Below, one piece after another: positions 8,526-16,983 of a DNA stretch of 64,000 nucleotides. The translations under genes were made by a program, and so were the position numbers. The stretch spans positions 372,001 through 436,000 of the forward strand of contig CAVWBQ010000045.1 in the NCBI GenBank assembly GCA_963753225.1, in the 5' to 3' direction. Within the stretch, counting starts at the first letter, position 1, and every line of letters begins with the position of its first letter. This DNA is from Palsa-504 sp963753225 (GTDB taxonomy: Bacteria; Actinomycetota; Actinomycetes; Streptosporangiales; Streptosporangiaceae). The notes beneath the pieces are model-generated. The model was not told where the DNA came from. It made no database searches and saw only the letters and a program-made list of their open reading frames with translations.

Positions 8526-8963
8526 TCAGATCAGGTCGATGGCGACTGATGGCGGCGAGGTCAGGCTGTTATGCACGGTGCAATGCGAGACCACCGCGCG
8601 CAGCGCCGGCCGCCGGACGGCCGGAAGATCGGCGGGCGCCCGGACGGTCAGGCGAATGCCGCTCACCCGCGCCGGGCGGTCACTGGCCATGTCGAAACTG
8701 GCGGACACGGCCAGTCCGTCGCGGCCGTACCCATGACGCGTCAGGTACCGGCCCGCATAGAAAGCGACGCACGTGGCCAGCGACGCGACAAACAACTCGG
8801 TGGGGGTAGGCGCGGTATCCAGGCCGCCTGCGTCCGCTGGCTGGTCTACCAGCACCCGGTGCCCGCGCACCGACACCTCATATGACTCCCCGGCCACATA
8901 GCGCACATCCATCTCGTGAGCGTCCGCGCCGACGGGCCGTTCCTTCACCTGTGCCTGCTCCAT
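8526..8963 (-). CDS. OsmC/Ohr-family protein
   Basis: 145 residues with the OsmC fold: an N-terminal beta sheet (MDVRYVAGESYEVSVRGHRVLVDQP), then PTPTELFVASLATCVAFYAGRYL with the first catalytic Cys (C65) and VVSHCTVHNSL with the second (C128). OsmC/Ohr proteins use this Cys pair to reduce organic hydroperoxides, and some act on persulfides. The ATG at 8963 follows AGGGAG with seven-base spacing; an upstream ATG at 8999 would add 12 residues but lies just 5 bp from a palindromic operator. It reads towards the PLP enzyme 38 bp downstream and probably forms an operon with it. Confidence 0.88.
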   Translation of the reverse strand: MEQAQVKERPVGADAHEMDVRYVAGESYEVSVRGHRVLVDQPADAGGLDTAPTPTELFVASLATCVAFYAGRYLTRHGYGRDGLAVSASFDMASDRPARVSGIRLTVRAPADLPAVRRPALRAVVSHCTVHNSLTSPPSVAIDLI

Positions 8964-9003
8964 GTCTACGCTCCCTGTAAGCCGCTGCGTTTCCTTCATT
9001 TAA

Positions 9004-9019
9004 ATACCCTAGGGGGTAT
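9004..9019 (-). promoter_or_regulatory. CsoR/CstR-family-like operator
   Basis: ATACCCTAGGGGGTAT is a near-perfect inverted repeat (ATACCC and GGGTAT half-sites around a short G/C core). This is the layout of operators bound by CsoR-family copper, nickel or persulfide sensors. It lies about 40 bp upstream of the OsmC start and upstream of the OsmC/desulfurase pair, suggesting metal- or persulfide-responsive control. No CsoR-family gene is in this window. Confidence 0.6.
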
Positions 9020-9021
9020 CA

Positions 9022-9395
9022 CTAGCAGGTACGATAGTCATGCCTGAGAAGGTCTTTGGTCCTCTTGCTCGTGCAGGCCGTGGCGCTCGGCCTGGTCGCC
9101 GTCAACGCCGTCGCTGACCGACTGCCAGCCGGGACCGTGCCGGTGGAGATGCGGGCCTCGAATCCGCGGTCGGCTACCGCGATGGCGAAGGTGTTCTGGG
9201 CGACCTCGCCGCACGCTTCGACGCACTTGTAGCACAGGATGCAGCGCGAGTAGTCACGGACGTAGCTGTCATTGTCGTACTTGACCGGCTGGGCCACCGT
9301 CTCGGCGACCTCGCCGTCGCCCGCGTGGTGCTCGCCGGGCCGGGCCGAGTCCCGTTCCCCGGCGGCTCAGCACCCAAAAATGGCCGCCAGAACAT
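9022..9395 (-). pseudogene. Remnant of formate dehydrogenase alpha-type Fe-S domain
   Basis: The frame reading from 9395 contains VKYDNDSYVRDYSRCILCYKC followed by VEACGEVAQNTFAIAVADRGFEARIS, the 4Fe-4S ferredoxin-like segment that precedes the molybdopterin domain in NAD-type formate dehydrogenase and related oxidoreductases. Only the first Cys cluster and the following strand-turn are present. The frame then decays into non-matching sequence and stops at 9022, and the large catalytic domain is absent. It sits head-to-head with fdhD, the sulfurtransferase needed for formate dehydrogenase, so it is probably the stump of an fdh gene once paired with it. Confidence 0.65.
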
Positions 9396-9474
9396 GTCGC
9401 GCTACCGCATTAGTTTTGAGTTTGCCGCATGCGTACCCTTTCGGAAGGGACGGCAAAGAGCGGAAGGCGGGTCG

Positions 9475-10353
9475 TTGTCCGGGCGGACGGCACGGCGGCG
9501 TGTGCTGCGGGTCACGCTGCCTGGCCATGGTCGGCCAGGGGACAGCGCGGCCCGGGCTGACTTCCTCGCGGGCGAGGAGCCGCTCGGGATCAGGGTGGAC
9601 GGCACCGCGCTGACCATGACCATGCGCACCCCCGGTGATGACCTCGAACTCGCGGCCGGGTTCCTGGTGAGCGAGGCCGTGATCCGCTCACCGGCGGACA
9701 TCGCCGAGATCAAGCTCTGCGACGGGACCGCATGCGGCCATGCCGACCACGACGGGATGGGCAACATCGCCGACGTGACGCTGACCCCGGGCGTTACCGT
9801 GCCGCCCGGTGCCCGGCGCAACTTCCTGACCACCAGCGCGTGCGGTATCTGCGGGAAGACGTCCATCGAAGACATCTGCGTCCTGCCGCATGCACCGCTG
9901 GCCGCAGACACGGCACAATTCGCACCGGACATGCTCGCCGTGCTGCCGGACCGGCTGCGCGAGGCGCAGCGCGTGTTCTCCCGTACCGGCGGCCTGCATG
10001 CCGCCGGGTTGTTCCGCGCCGACGGCGAGCTGATCGCGATCCGCGAGGACGTCGGCAGGCATAACGCCGTGGACAAGGTGGTGGGCTGGGCGCTGCTGAA
10101 CGGACGCCTGCCCTTGACCGGCTGCGTCCTGCTCGTCAGCGGCCGGGCATCATTCGAACTGGTCCAGAAGGCCGTCCTGGCCGGGGTCCCGCTGCTCGCC
10201 GCGGTCTCCGCGCCATCCTCGCTCGCCGTCGAGCTCGCCGAGAAAGCAGGCCTCACCCTGGTCGGGTTCCTGCGCGGCCCGTCGATGAACGTCTACACCG
10301 GCGCGCAGCGGCTATCGGCCCCGAACGGCGACGGCGGATCAGGTCTTCCCTGA
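9475..10353 (+). CDS. fdhD: FdhD, sulfurtransferase for formate dehydrogenase
   Basis: 292 residues from a TTG at 9475, seven bases after GGAAGG; an in-frame ATG at 9394 would add 27 residues without homology. Features of FdhD: EEPLGIRVDGTALTMTMRTPG, DDLELAAGFLVSEAVI, the conserved Cys pair in TTSACGICGKTSIED (C123 and C126), the GGLHAAGLF loop, REDVGRHNAVDKV, and GCVLLVSGRASFELVQKA. FdhD carries sulfur from a cysteine desulfurase to the molybdenum cofactor of formate dehydrogenase in the cytoplasm. The nearby desulfurase-like enzyme at 6757-8487 is a candidate donor. The only fdh-like sequence beside it is a remnant, so the client enzyme must be elsewhere or lost. Confidence 0.93.
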   Translation: MSGRTARRRVLRVTLPGHGRPGDSAARADFLAGEEPLGIRVDGTALTMTMRTPGDDLELAAGFLVSEAVIRSPADIAEIKLCDGTACGHADHDGMGNIADVTLTPGVTVPPGARRNFLTTSACGICGKTSIEDICVLPHAPLAADTAQFAPDMLAVLPDRLREAQRVFSRTGGLHAAGLFRADGELIAIREDVGRHNAVDKVVGWALLNGRLPLTGCVLLVSGRASFELVQKAVLAGVPLLAAVSAPSSLAVELAEKAGLTLVGFLRGPSMNVYTGAQRLSAPNGDGGSGLP

Positions 10354-10407
10354 CCACTGTCCGGCCTTCTGTGCCCGCCGCGGCACCACGACCGGCCGTC
10401 CGGCTCT

Positions 10408-11358
10408 TTACCCGGCCGGTCCGCGCTGATCCTCCAGCACGGTGCTGAGGGTGCGGCGGCCGACTTCCAGGAGCACGGGATTGTCTTCGGAGTGGGCCAG
10501 GAACACGATCGCGAAGTTCAGTGCCCAGCCTCTGGCCCGCGCCCGCAGCGCGTCGCCGGCCCGGCCGCCGGCCGCCTGGTAGGCCGACCAGAAGCTGGCA
10601 TGGCAGTCGGGCGGGAGCAGCATCCAGGCCACCGACAGGTCGCTGGCCGGGTCGCCCGCGGTGATGTCGCCGAAGTCGATCACGCCGCTGACCTGGCCGT
10701 CGTTCACCAGGATGTTCGCCGGGTGCAGGTCGCCGTGCAGCCAGAGCGGCGGGCCGTCGTAGCCGGGCGCCGCGAGCGCCGCGTCCTGCGCGCGGAGCAC
10801 CGCGTCCCTGTCGATGTGATCCTGGTGTCCGGCTTGGCCGGTGAGCAGGGCAAGGTTGGCCGCGAAGGTGCCGGCGCGCTCGGCCAGCGGGACGCCGCGG
10901 ACCGGGTTGGCCGGCGCGTCCGCCGGGGCGGGGACGTGCAGCGCGCCGAGAAACCCGCCGACGGCGGCCGCGGCTCCCGCCGGGTCGAAGGAGCTGGCCT
11001 GCGCCGCGGGCACGCCCGGCAGGTAGGGCACCACGCTCCATGACCAGGGGTAACCGTGCGCTGGTACCCCGGTCCGTTCTGGATACGGGATGGGCAGCGG
11101 CAGCCCAGGGGCGAGCCCGGGCAGCCAGCGCTGCTCGTTCTTGATGATCTCCGCGCTCAGGGCGCGGCGCGGCAGCCGCGCGACGAGCCCGTCCCCGACC
11201 CGGTAGAGCTCGTTGTCCCAGCCGTTCGCGAGGAAGTCCACGGGCAGCCGCGCGAGGTCCGGGTGCTGATCGGCGAGCAGCCGCCGCACCAGATCCGCCG
11301 ACACCTCAACCTCAGCGGCCGGCATCCGGTTCACAGCCACAACGACTAATCCTGCCAT
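10408..11358 (-). CDS. Aminoglycoside phosphotransferase (APH) family kinase
   Basis: 316 residues with a kinase-like fold. The catalytic loop is LWLHGDLHPANILVNDG and the metal-binding motif is GVIDFGDITAGDP, both diagnostic of APH/choline kinase proteins. The N-lobe has GWDNELYRVGDGLVARLPRR. Relatives phosphorylate aminoglycosides, macrolides, homoserine or unknown small molecules, and most chromosomal members in actinobacteria have no proven substrate, so resistance should not be assumed. Start choice is uncertain: 11358 (ATG), 11340 (GTG with AGGA nine bases upstream) and 11325 (ATG, MPAAEVEVS) are all possible, and homology begins near MPAAEVEV. Confidence 0.88.
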   Translation of the reverse strand: MAGLVVVAVNRMPAAEVEVSADLVRRLLADQHPDLARLPVDFLANGWDNELYRVGDGLVARLPRRALSAEIIKNEQRWLPGLAPGLPLPIPYPERTGVPAHGYPWSWSVVPYLPGVPAAQASSFDPAGAAAAVGGFLGALHVPAPADAPANPVRGVPLAERAGTFAANLALLTGQAGHQDHIDRDAVLRAQDAALAAPGYDGPPLWLHGDLHPANILVNDGQVSGVIDFGDITAGDPASDLSVAWMLLPPDCHASFWSAYQAAGGRAGDALRARARGWALNFAIVFLAHSEDNPVLLEVGRRTLSTVLEDQRGPAG

Positions 11359-11744
11359 TGCGGGCTCTGGGGTGCCATCGCCCGGCCCGGCCCGGGCTGG
11401 CGCCTCCGCTAGCTGGGTTTCGAAGAGTCGCCCTGAACGGTTGGAGCGGGGGTTGTTCAGGTCATCTTTTCGGTTTCGGCGCTGCTTGCGGGCCGGGAGA
11501 CAGGCAGGAGCCTGGCTGTGATGACCGTGGCCATCCCGGGGCCGCCGCTAGCGGACGAGGCGGCGGGCGACGCGCAGATCCTGGAAGCTGATGGTGGCGC
11601 CGGCGGCGCGGCCCTGTGCCGAACGAACACGATACGCCGAAACCCGGTGCTTGACCCTCGTGCCCGATCCTTAACTTCCCGGCATGGGGCTAGCGTGCCC
11701 GTGGCTTCGCCCCTTCCGGGGGTCTTACCCTGTGCTGCTCCGGG
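11359..11744. other. Intergenic region, 386 bp, no convincing gene
   Basis: Spacer between two minus-strand genes. The longest open frames have no recognisable motifs and no good start signals. The region 11630-11700 contains modestly AT-richer stretches (GAACACGATACGCC) that might hold the promoter of the phosphotransferase, but no box pair is convincing. Confidence 0.4.
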
Positions 11745-12509
11745 CTAGCCGTGGGCCTGAGCGCCCAGAGCTGTCAGCTGGGCCGTGCTGATCGTCTGGT
11801 CGGCTGGCGGCCGGGTAAGCGTCAGGGGCCGGTTGTAGCTGGTGAAGACTGTGTGCTCCTGGCCGCTGACGTCGATGCGCAGGAACTCCGGGCGTCCGGA
11901 GATCGTGACGTATGCGCTCGTCGAATGGCGCTGGCCGGCTAGCTGCAGGGCGGGCTGGCCCGAGATCGTCGTGATCTTGCCTTTGACAAGGTCCTTGAGC
12001 TCGCTGCCGAAGGCGCTGGCGAGCTCGCCCCGACTGCACAACGCTCCCATGCCTGCCGGCACGTCGGGTGTTTGCAGGTACTTTCCCTCGAGGTGCCGCC
12101 GGGCAGCGGCGGGGACGCCGTACGCCATCCATTTCCACTCCTGGTCAGACGGCTTGAACCAGTCCGTCTTGCCGATCTGGAGCTCCGTGGACGTGCCTTG
12201 TCCCGGAATCCGGAGGGTTTCCGTGCACCCCTTGGTACCGGAGGCCACGTCGAGGAAGGCGGTCTGGCCGTCTTGCCCGGTCGACCCGGCGACATGGACC
12301 GACGACACCGCCGCAAGGTCAGCGATCGCCCTGCGCGCGATCTGGTCGGCGGTCAGCCCGGCCAGCGGGCCCTCGGACTGCGTGGCACTGGCCGCGGAAG
12401 CCGGCGGACTCAGCTGAGCAGTCCCGCATGCAGTGGCGCCCGCCGCGAGGCCAGCGCATGAGACGACGACAGCGACCGCACGCCGACCGACCTCCAGGGA
12501 TGCTCGCAC
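11745..12509 (-). CDS. Probable lipoprotein, LppX/LprG-like
   Basis: 254 residues from the GTG at 12509, which follows GGAG by eight bases. The N-terminus is a lipoprotein signal: MRASLEVGRRAVAVVVSCAG then LAAGATAC, with the lipid-bearing Cys at about residue 28. The mature part begins with a Ser/Pro/Ala linker and continues with LTADQIARRAIADLAAVSSVHVAG, EFLRIDVSGQEHTVFTSYN and similar strands that resemble the mycobacterial LppX/LprAFG beta-sandwich lipoproteins, which bind lipids in the cell envelope. The similarity is judged by pattern only. Location: outer face of the cytoplasmic membrane. Confidence 0.72.
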   Translation of the reverse strand: MRASLEVGRRAVAVVVSCAGLAAGATACGTAQLSPPASAASATQSEGPLAGLTADQIARRAIADLAAVSSVHVAGSTGQDGQTAFLDVASGTKGCTETLRIPGQGTSTELQIGKTDWFKPSDQEWKWMAYGVPAAARRHLEGKYLQTPDVPAGMGALCSRGELASAFGSELKDLVKGKITTISGQPALQLAGQRHSTSAYVTISGRPEFLRIDVSGQEHTVFTSYNRPLTLTRPPADQTISTAQLTALGAQAHG

Positions 12510-12784
12510 CGCGGGGACTCCTCGACGCGCCGAGATGAGGCAAGACAATCCACTCAAACCACAGAATTGGCCTTGAACAGGTGACCCGCATCGGCACCTT
12601 GTCATCAACGCTAGCCGATATCGCGGCGACGATGAGCTCGCCAAGGCATGGCAGCGCACGAGGTTTTCAGCTGAACGCGTACGCCGTAACGGGATGCGTA
12701 GATCTGTCTCTGGCGGATGGGCTTCAGGCTTCGCTTCCGGTCGGCCCGGGGAGCGAGGATGGCGTGGAGCGCGGGCGTGAGACC

Positions 12785-13579
12785 ATGTGGCGCATGCCGC
12801 GGAATGCCGGTTTTTTCGATCAGTGGTATGCCGAGATGGGCCGTTCTGGCCTCCGCGACCAGATCGTCCGGCGGGCGCTGGGGCTGCCGTCAGGCATGGA
12901 CGCGAGCGGCCTGCTGCCCTGGGCGGGCGTGACCGAGGTGGCCGCGGCGCTGAACCTGGCGCCCGGACATCTGCTGGTCGATCTCGGCTGCGGGCGCGGT
13001 GGGTACGGCCTGGAGATTGCCCGCCAGACAGGCGCCCGCCTGCTGGGCCTGGACTTCTCGCCGGTGGCCGTCACGGCTGCCGCCAGCTGCGCGGCCAGCG
13101 CGGCCAGCGCGGCCAGCGCGGCCAGCGCGGGCATCGCCGGGCCCGTCGCGTTCTGCGTCGGCGACATCACGGCGGCCGGTATCGGCACGAACGCCGCGGA
13201 CGCCGTCGTGTGCATCGAGACGATCATGTTCGCCGGCACGCCCCTGGACGCGCTCCGCGAATGCCGCCGGATCCTCGCCGCAGGCGGAAGGCTCGTCCTG
13301 ACGTGCTGGGAGGCGACGAACCTCGCGGACGAGCGGCTGCCGCAGTGGGCACGGCGCCTTGACCTGATGCGCGACCTGACTGAGGCCGGCTTTGAGCAGG
13401 TCGATATCGCCGGCAAGCCCGCATGGCGCGAGGCCGAGCGCGACCTGTGGGAGTCGGCCATCCATACCGATGCCGCCGGCGATCCGGCGATCGAGTCGCT
13501 TCAGGAAGAAGCCCGCCGTGCCCTGGACCTGTTTGACAGCTCGCGCAGGGTGTGCGCGACGGCCACCGCGCCGGGCTGA
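12785..13579 (+). CDS. Class I SAM-dependent methyltransferase
   Basis: 264 residues from the ATG at 12785. The SAM-binding motif I is LLVDLGCGRGGYGLEIAR (residues about 63-80), followed by LLGLDFSPVAV (motif post I, acidic Asp), ADAVVCIETIMFAGTPLDALRECRRILAAGGRLVLTCWE (motifs II-III). The C-terminal 80 residues carry AGFEQVDIAGKPAWRE, as in small-molecule methyltransferases of the ubiE/COQ5-like group. Acceptor unknown. A four-copy 9-bp repeat encodes Ala-Ala-Ser repeats after motif post I, a likely length-variable loop. A hairpin immediately after the stop may be its terminator. Confidence 0.85.
   Translation: MWRMPRNAGFFDQWYAEMGRSGLRDQIVRRALGLPSGMDASGLLPWAGVTEVAAALNLAPGHLLVDLGCGRGGYGLEIARQTGARLLGLDFSPVAVTAAASCAASAASAASAASAGIAGPVAFCVGDITAAGIGTNAADAVVCIETIMFAGTPLDALRECRRILAAGGRLVLTCWEATNLADERLPQWARRLDLMRDLTEAGFEQVDIAGKPAWREAERDLWESAIHTDAAGDPAIESLQEEARRALDLFDSSRRVCATATAPG
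13091..13126 (+). repeat. 4 x 9-bp tandem repeat in the methyltransferase gene
   Basis: GCGGCCAGC occurs four times in perfect tandem and encodes (Ala-Ala-Ser)4 in a surface loop between motif post I and motif II. Copy number changes would keep the frame. Confidence 0.9.
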
Positions 13580-13612
13580 TCCCCTGGTGAGTACCGGCGT
13601 CCCGGGATCAGC
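13575..13612 (+). terminator. Hairpin at the methyltransferase stop, possible terminator
   Basis: GCTGATCCC (13575-13583) and GGGATCAGC (13604-13612) form a perfect 9-bp stem around a 20-nt loop, starting within the stop codon region. No T-run follows, which is common for actinobacterial terminators. Confidence 0.5.
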
Positions 13613-14154
13613 AGGTGCATGCCCGGCAAGGCAAATGCGCAATCCCGGCACGGGCTTCCGGCGACGAAGGTCTTCTGCTGCCATGCCTGGGGCGGCTGGC
13701 CGGTGTGTCACGGCGCGGTGCGCCTGCAGGCTGCGTGCAGCGAGCCAGGCGACGCCGGGGTAGATCGCGATCTCGATGACGGAGTGGCCGGGGCTCTCGT
13801 CTTGCCGATGAGGGCTGCCGCCGAGCACGGCGGCCAGGGCCTGATCACAGGTGGCACTGGCGGGAACCCGGCGCCAGAGCGCTCGGCTTCGAGCACGGCC
13901 AGACTGTCGAGCTCAAACCGTACGATCTGTTGTTCGGTGAGCGCAAAGCTCCCGACGGCACCCCGCTAGCAGCCCTCTGTGCAGCGGCCCCAAGGCCGCC
14001 GACCTATACGCGCAGCTGCAAGGCCGCGGGGACTTCGTATTCACCCATGGCGGGTGGTCTGCCGGCTGGTGCCTTACGTCCAGCATGGGGTTAATGACCA
14101 TCACCGCTCTGGCGGCGGTCATCGCAGGTCCTGTGCACGTGGGGAGAACTGAGA
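13613..14154. other. Intergenic region, 542 bp, with possible decayed coding sequence
   Basis: No intact gene. On the plus strand one frame near 13890-13980 reads EHGQTVELKPYDLLFGERK and another near 13985-14090 reads KAADLYAQLQGRGDFVFTHGG, which look protein-like in composition but are in different frames and match nothing I recognise. This may be the residue of a deleted gene. The alkyl sulfatase promoter should lie at the right end. Confidence 0.4.
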
Positions 14155-15954
14155 GTGAACAGTCTGCCGTTTGAAGATCGCGGGGACTTCGAGGATGCCG
14201 GCCGCGGGCTGATCGGCTCGCTGGATCCAGGCGTGGTGAAGGACGCCAGCGGGCGGGTCGTATGGGACAACGACGCCTTCGCCTTCCTGCGGGAGGACTG
14301 TCCCGAGACGGCTAACCCGAGCTTGTGGCGGCAGTCCCAGCTGTGCGCCAGGCAGGGCCTTTTCGAGGTGACCGGGGGCATCTACCAGGTTCGCGGGCTG
14401 GACCTGTCGAACATGACGATCGTGGAAGGCGACCGCGGCGTGATCGTGATCGACCCGCTGATCTCGACCGAGACTGCGGCCGCTGCCCTGGCCTTGTACC
14501 GCCAGCACCGGGGTCACCGGCCGGTGACCGGGGTGATCTATACCCACAGCCATGGTGATCACTTCGGCGGGGTGCGGGGGGTGGTGACCGGGGAGGTGCC
14601 GATCTTGGCCCCGGCCGGGTTCCTGGAGCACGCGGTGGAGGAGAACGTCTACGCGGGCGGCGCGATGAACCGCCGCGCGGTGTACATGTACGGCGCTGAG
14701 CTGGCCAAGACTCCCGAGGGCCAGATCGGCGCCGGGCTCGGCATGACGACCTCGACGGGGACGGTGTCGCTGATTCCGCCGACTGCCGATATCACCCGTA
14801 CCGGCCAGCAGGAGACCGTCGACGGGGTGCTGATCGAGTTTCAGCTCACCCCGGGAACTGAGGCACCTGCGGAAATGAACTTCCTGTTCCCGGACCGCCG
14901 TGCGCTGTGCATGGCCGAGAACGCCACCCATAACCTGCATAACCTGCTGACCTTGCGCGGAGCGCTGGTGCGTGACCCGCGGATCTGGGCACGCTACCTG
15001 CATGAGGCCATCGTGCTGTTCGGCGACCGGGCCGATGTAGCGTTCGCCTCGCACCACTGGCCGACCTGGGGACACGACAAGGTCATCCGGTTCTTGTCGG
15101 AGCAGCGCGACCTGTACGCCTACCTGCACGACCAGTCGCTGCGGATGCTGAACCAGGGTTACACCGGCCTGGAGATCGCTGAGCTGATCCAGCTTCCGCC
15201 CGCGCTGGAGCGCGCCTGGCACGCCCGCGGCTACTACGGCTCGGTCAGCCATAACGTCAAGGCGATCTATCAGCGGTACATGGGCTGGTTCGACGGCAAC
15301 CCCGCCAGCTTGTGGAAGCACCCGCCGCAGGAAGCGGCGCACCGGTACGTCGACTGCCTCGGCGGCATTGACGCGGTGGTGGCCAAGGCCCGGCAGTATG
15401 ACGACGCCGGCGACCTGCGGTTCGCCGCCGAGCTGCTCAATCACGCCGTGTTTGCCGACCCCGGCCACGGCGAAGCCAAGAAGCTGCTCGCCACGATCTA
15501 CGACAAGCTCGGGTACGGCGCCGAGAACGGCACCTGGCGCAACTTCTACCTGATGGGCGCCCTCGAACTGCGTCACGGCGCGATCCCGCCGTCCCTGAGC
15601 CTGGCCTCGCCCGACCTGATCCAGGCGCTCACCGTGGAGCAGTTGTTCGACTCGATCGCGATCCGCGTCAACGGGCCGAAGGCCTGGTCCCACGCCTTGA
15701 CGATCGACTGGAATTTCACCGACCAGAGCACCCGGCACCGGATGACCCTGTCCAACGGCGCCCTGATCCACTGGGCTAACCCCGCCCCCGGCGGCACCGA
15801 CCTCACTCTGACCCTCACCAAGCCGCAGCTGCTGGGCATGCTCGGGGGCAACGGCCTGGAAGGCATCCAGACACAGGGTGACCCAGGAGCGTTGCACCAG
15901 CTCCTCGGACTGCTTGATACCCCCGATCCCGGGTTCGCGATCGTCACACCCTGA
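14155..15954 (+). CDS. Alkyl sulfatase, SdsA1/BDS1-type metallo-beta-lactamase fold
   Basis: 599 residues from a GTG at 14155, after GGGGAGAA. The binuclear zinc site is IYTHSHGDHFGG (HSHGDH, residues 131-136), with ENATHNLHNLLTLRGA supplying further ligands as in Pseudomonas SdsA1. A central alpha-helical dimerisation domain follows (LYAYLHDQSLRMLNQG, YGSVSHNVKAIYQRYMGWFDGNP), and the last 120 residues form the SCP2-like hydrophobic-substrate domain. These enzymes cleave primary or secondary alkyl sulfate esters to alcohol and sulfate. There is no obvious signal peptide, unlike secreted SdsA1, so it is probably cytoplasmic. It converges on a rhodanese gene, another sulfur-metabolism enzyme. 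Confidence 0.93.
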   Translation: MNSLPFEDRGDFEDAGRGLIGSLDPGVVKDASGRVVWDNDAFAFLREDCPETANPSLWRQSQLCARQGLFEVTGGIYQVRGLDLSNMTIVEGDRGVIVIDPLISTETAAAALALYRQHRGHRPVTGVIYTHSHGDHFGGVRGVVTGEVPILAPAGFLEHAVEENVYAGGAMNRRAVYMYGAELAKTPEGQIGAGLGMTTSTGTVSLIPPTADITRTGQQETVDGVLIEFQLTPGTEAPAEMNFLFPDRRALCMAENATHNLHNLLTLRGALVRDPRIWARYLHEAIVLFGDRADVAFASHHWPTWGHDKVIRFLSEQRDLYAYLHDQSLRMLNQGYTGLEIAELIQLPPALERAWHARGYYGSVSHNVKAIYQRYMGWFDGNPASLWKHPPQEAAHRYVDCLGGIDAVVAKARQYDDAGDLRFAAELLNHAVFADPGHGEAKKLLATIYDKLGYGAENGTWRNFYLMGALELRHGAIPPSLSLASPDLIQALTVEQLFDSIAIRVNGPKAWSHALTIDWNFTDQSTRHRMTLSNGALIHWANPAPGGTDLTLTLTKPQLLGMLGGNGLEGIQTQGDPGALHQLLGLLDTPDPGFAIVTP

Positions 15955-15972
15955 CGGTGCGGCACCGGGATG

Positions 15973-16002
15973 GGAGCGCAGAAAAGAGGAGCGCAGAAAA
16001 GA
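15973..16002 (+). repeat. Perfect 2 x 15-bp tandem repeat
   Basis: GGAGCGCAGAAAAGA repeated twice without a gap in the spacer between the convergent alkyl sulfatase and rhodanese genes. Strongly purine-biased; role unknown. Confidence 0.85.
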
Positions 16003-16084
16003 AGAGCCAAGTCCAGCGTGCCTTCGCGGCGACGATTGCGCTCGCCCGGCTCGAACGCTAAACGGCCATCATGACTCGTCCGCG

Positions 16085-16951
16085 TCAGCCGGTGACGAGG
16101 GGCAGGGCCGGGTTGGCGCTCCACTCGGTCAGCGAGCCGTCGTACAGCCGGGCGTCGTCGCGGCCGGTCAGCGAGAGCGCGAAGAGATCGACCGTCGCCG
16201 AGATGCCGCCGCCGCAGTAGGCGATGACCGGCTGGTCCGCGCGGACACCGCCGCCGTTGAGGGCGGCGGCGAGCTCGGCGGGCGGGCGGAAGCGGTTTGT
16301 CGCCGGGTCGACTAGGCCGTTCCACGGCACGTTGACGCTGGCTGGGATGCGGCCAGGGCGGCTGTAGGCGCTGGGGCCCTGGCCGCGGAAAGCCTCCGGG
16401 GACAAGGCGTTGACGAGGCAGGCGGACCCGTTCTCGGTGATCTCGCGGACGTCGTCCAGGCTGGCGAGAAGCTCCGGCCGGGGGCAGGCGGTGAACGACG
16501 CGGGCGGGTACGTGCTCTCTCCCGGTTCGACCCGGCCGTCTGCTGCTGTCCAGGCGGCAAGCCCGCCGTCGAGCACGCTGGTGTCATCGTGCCCGAAGTA
16601 GCGCAGCAGCCACCACAGCCGCGTCGCCCACATCGGCACGTCCTGCGCGTACGCGACGACGTGCGTGCCGTCGCCGATGCCGAGGCGGCCGACCGCGGCG
16701 GCGAAATGCTCCGCCGCGGGAAGGGTGAACGCGAACGGCGACGCCGGGTCGGACAGCGCGCCGGGGATATCGGCGAACCCGGCACCGGGAATATGGGCTC
16801 GCGCGTAGCTCTCGCGCCCGCTCTCCACGGTATAAGGGCCGCCGCCTACCGCACGGCGCAGGAAGACGGTGGTGTCGAACACGCGCACTCGCTCATCACC
16901 GAGAGCGTCGCGGAGTTCCTCGGGGCTGACCAGCGGGGGCAGCAGTGGCAT
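16085..16951 (-). CDS. Sulfurtransferase with tandem rhodanese domains
   Basis: 288 residues from the ATG at 16951, preceded by AGGAGG with nine-base spacing. The N-terminal rhodanese domain (residues about 8-140) is the inactive half and includes YARAHIPGAGFADIPGAL and DVPMWATRLWWLLRYFGHDDTSVLDGG. The C-terminal domain carries the active-site Cys in PVIAYCGGGISAT (C246), the persulfide carrier of thiosulfate/3-mercaptopyruvate sulfurtransferases. The loop CGGGI differs from the classical CRKGVT or CGSGVT forms, so the donor cannot be fixed. Cytoplasmic; probably moves sulfane sulfur in the same sulfur network as the alkyl sulfatase and desulfurase-like gene. Confidence 0.92.
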   Translation of the reverse strand: MPLLPPLVSPEELRDALGDERVRVFDTTVFLRRAVGGGPYTVESGRESYARAHIPGAGFADIPGALSDPASPFAFTLPAAEHFAAAVGRLGIGDGTHVVAYAQDVPMWATRLWWLLRYFGHDDTSVLDGGLAAWTAADGRVEPGESTYPPASFTACPRPELLASLDDVREITENGSACLVNALSPEAFRGQGPSAYSRPGRIPASVNVPWNGLVDPATNRFRPPAELAAALNGGGVRADQPVIAYCGGGISATVDLFALSLTGRDDARLYDGSLTEWSANPALPLVTG

Positions 16952-16983
16952 CTCGGAAAACCTCCTGAAATGGCCGGGGCGGC

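Noticed and set aside
10408..11358. Call of aminoglycoside resistance gene
   Set aside because: The APH fold is clear, but substrate-specific features are not; most chromosomal members in actinobacteria have other or unknown substrates.
14119..15897. Long minus-strand open frame (592 codons) opposite the alkyl sulfatase
   Set aside because: It is the antisense of a well-supported enzyme gene in high-GC DNA, where opposite-strand frames stay open by codon bias. No SD or homology pattern.
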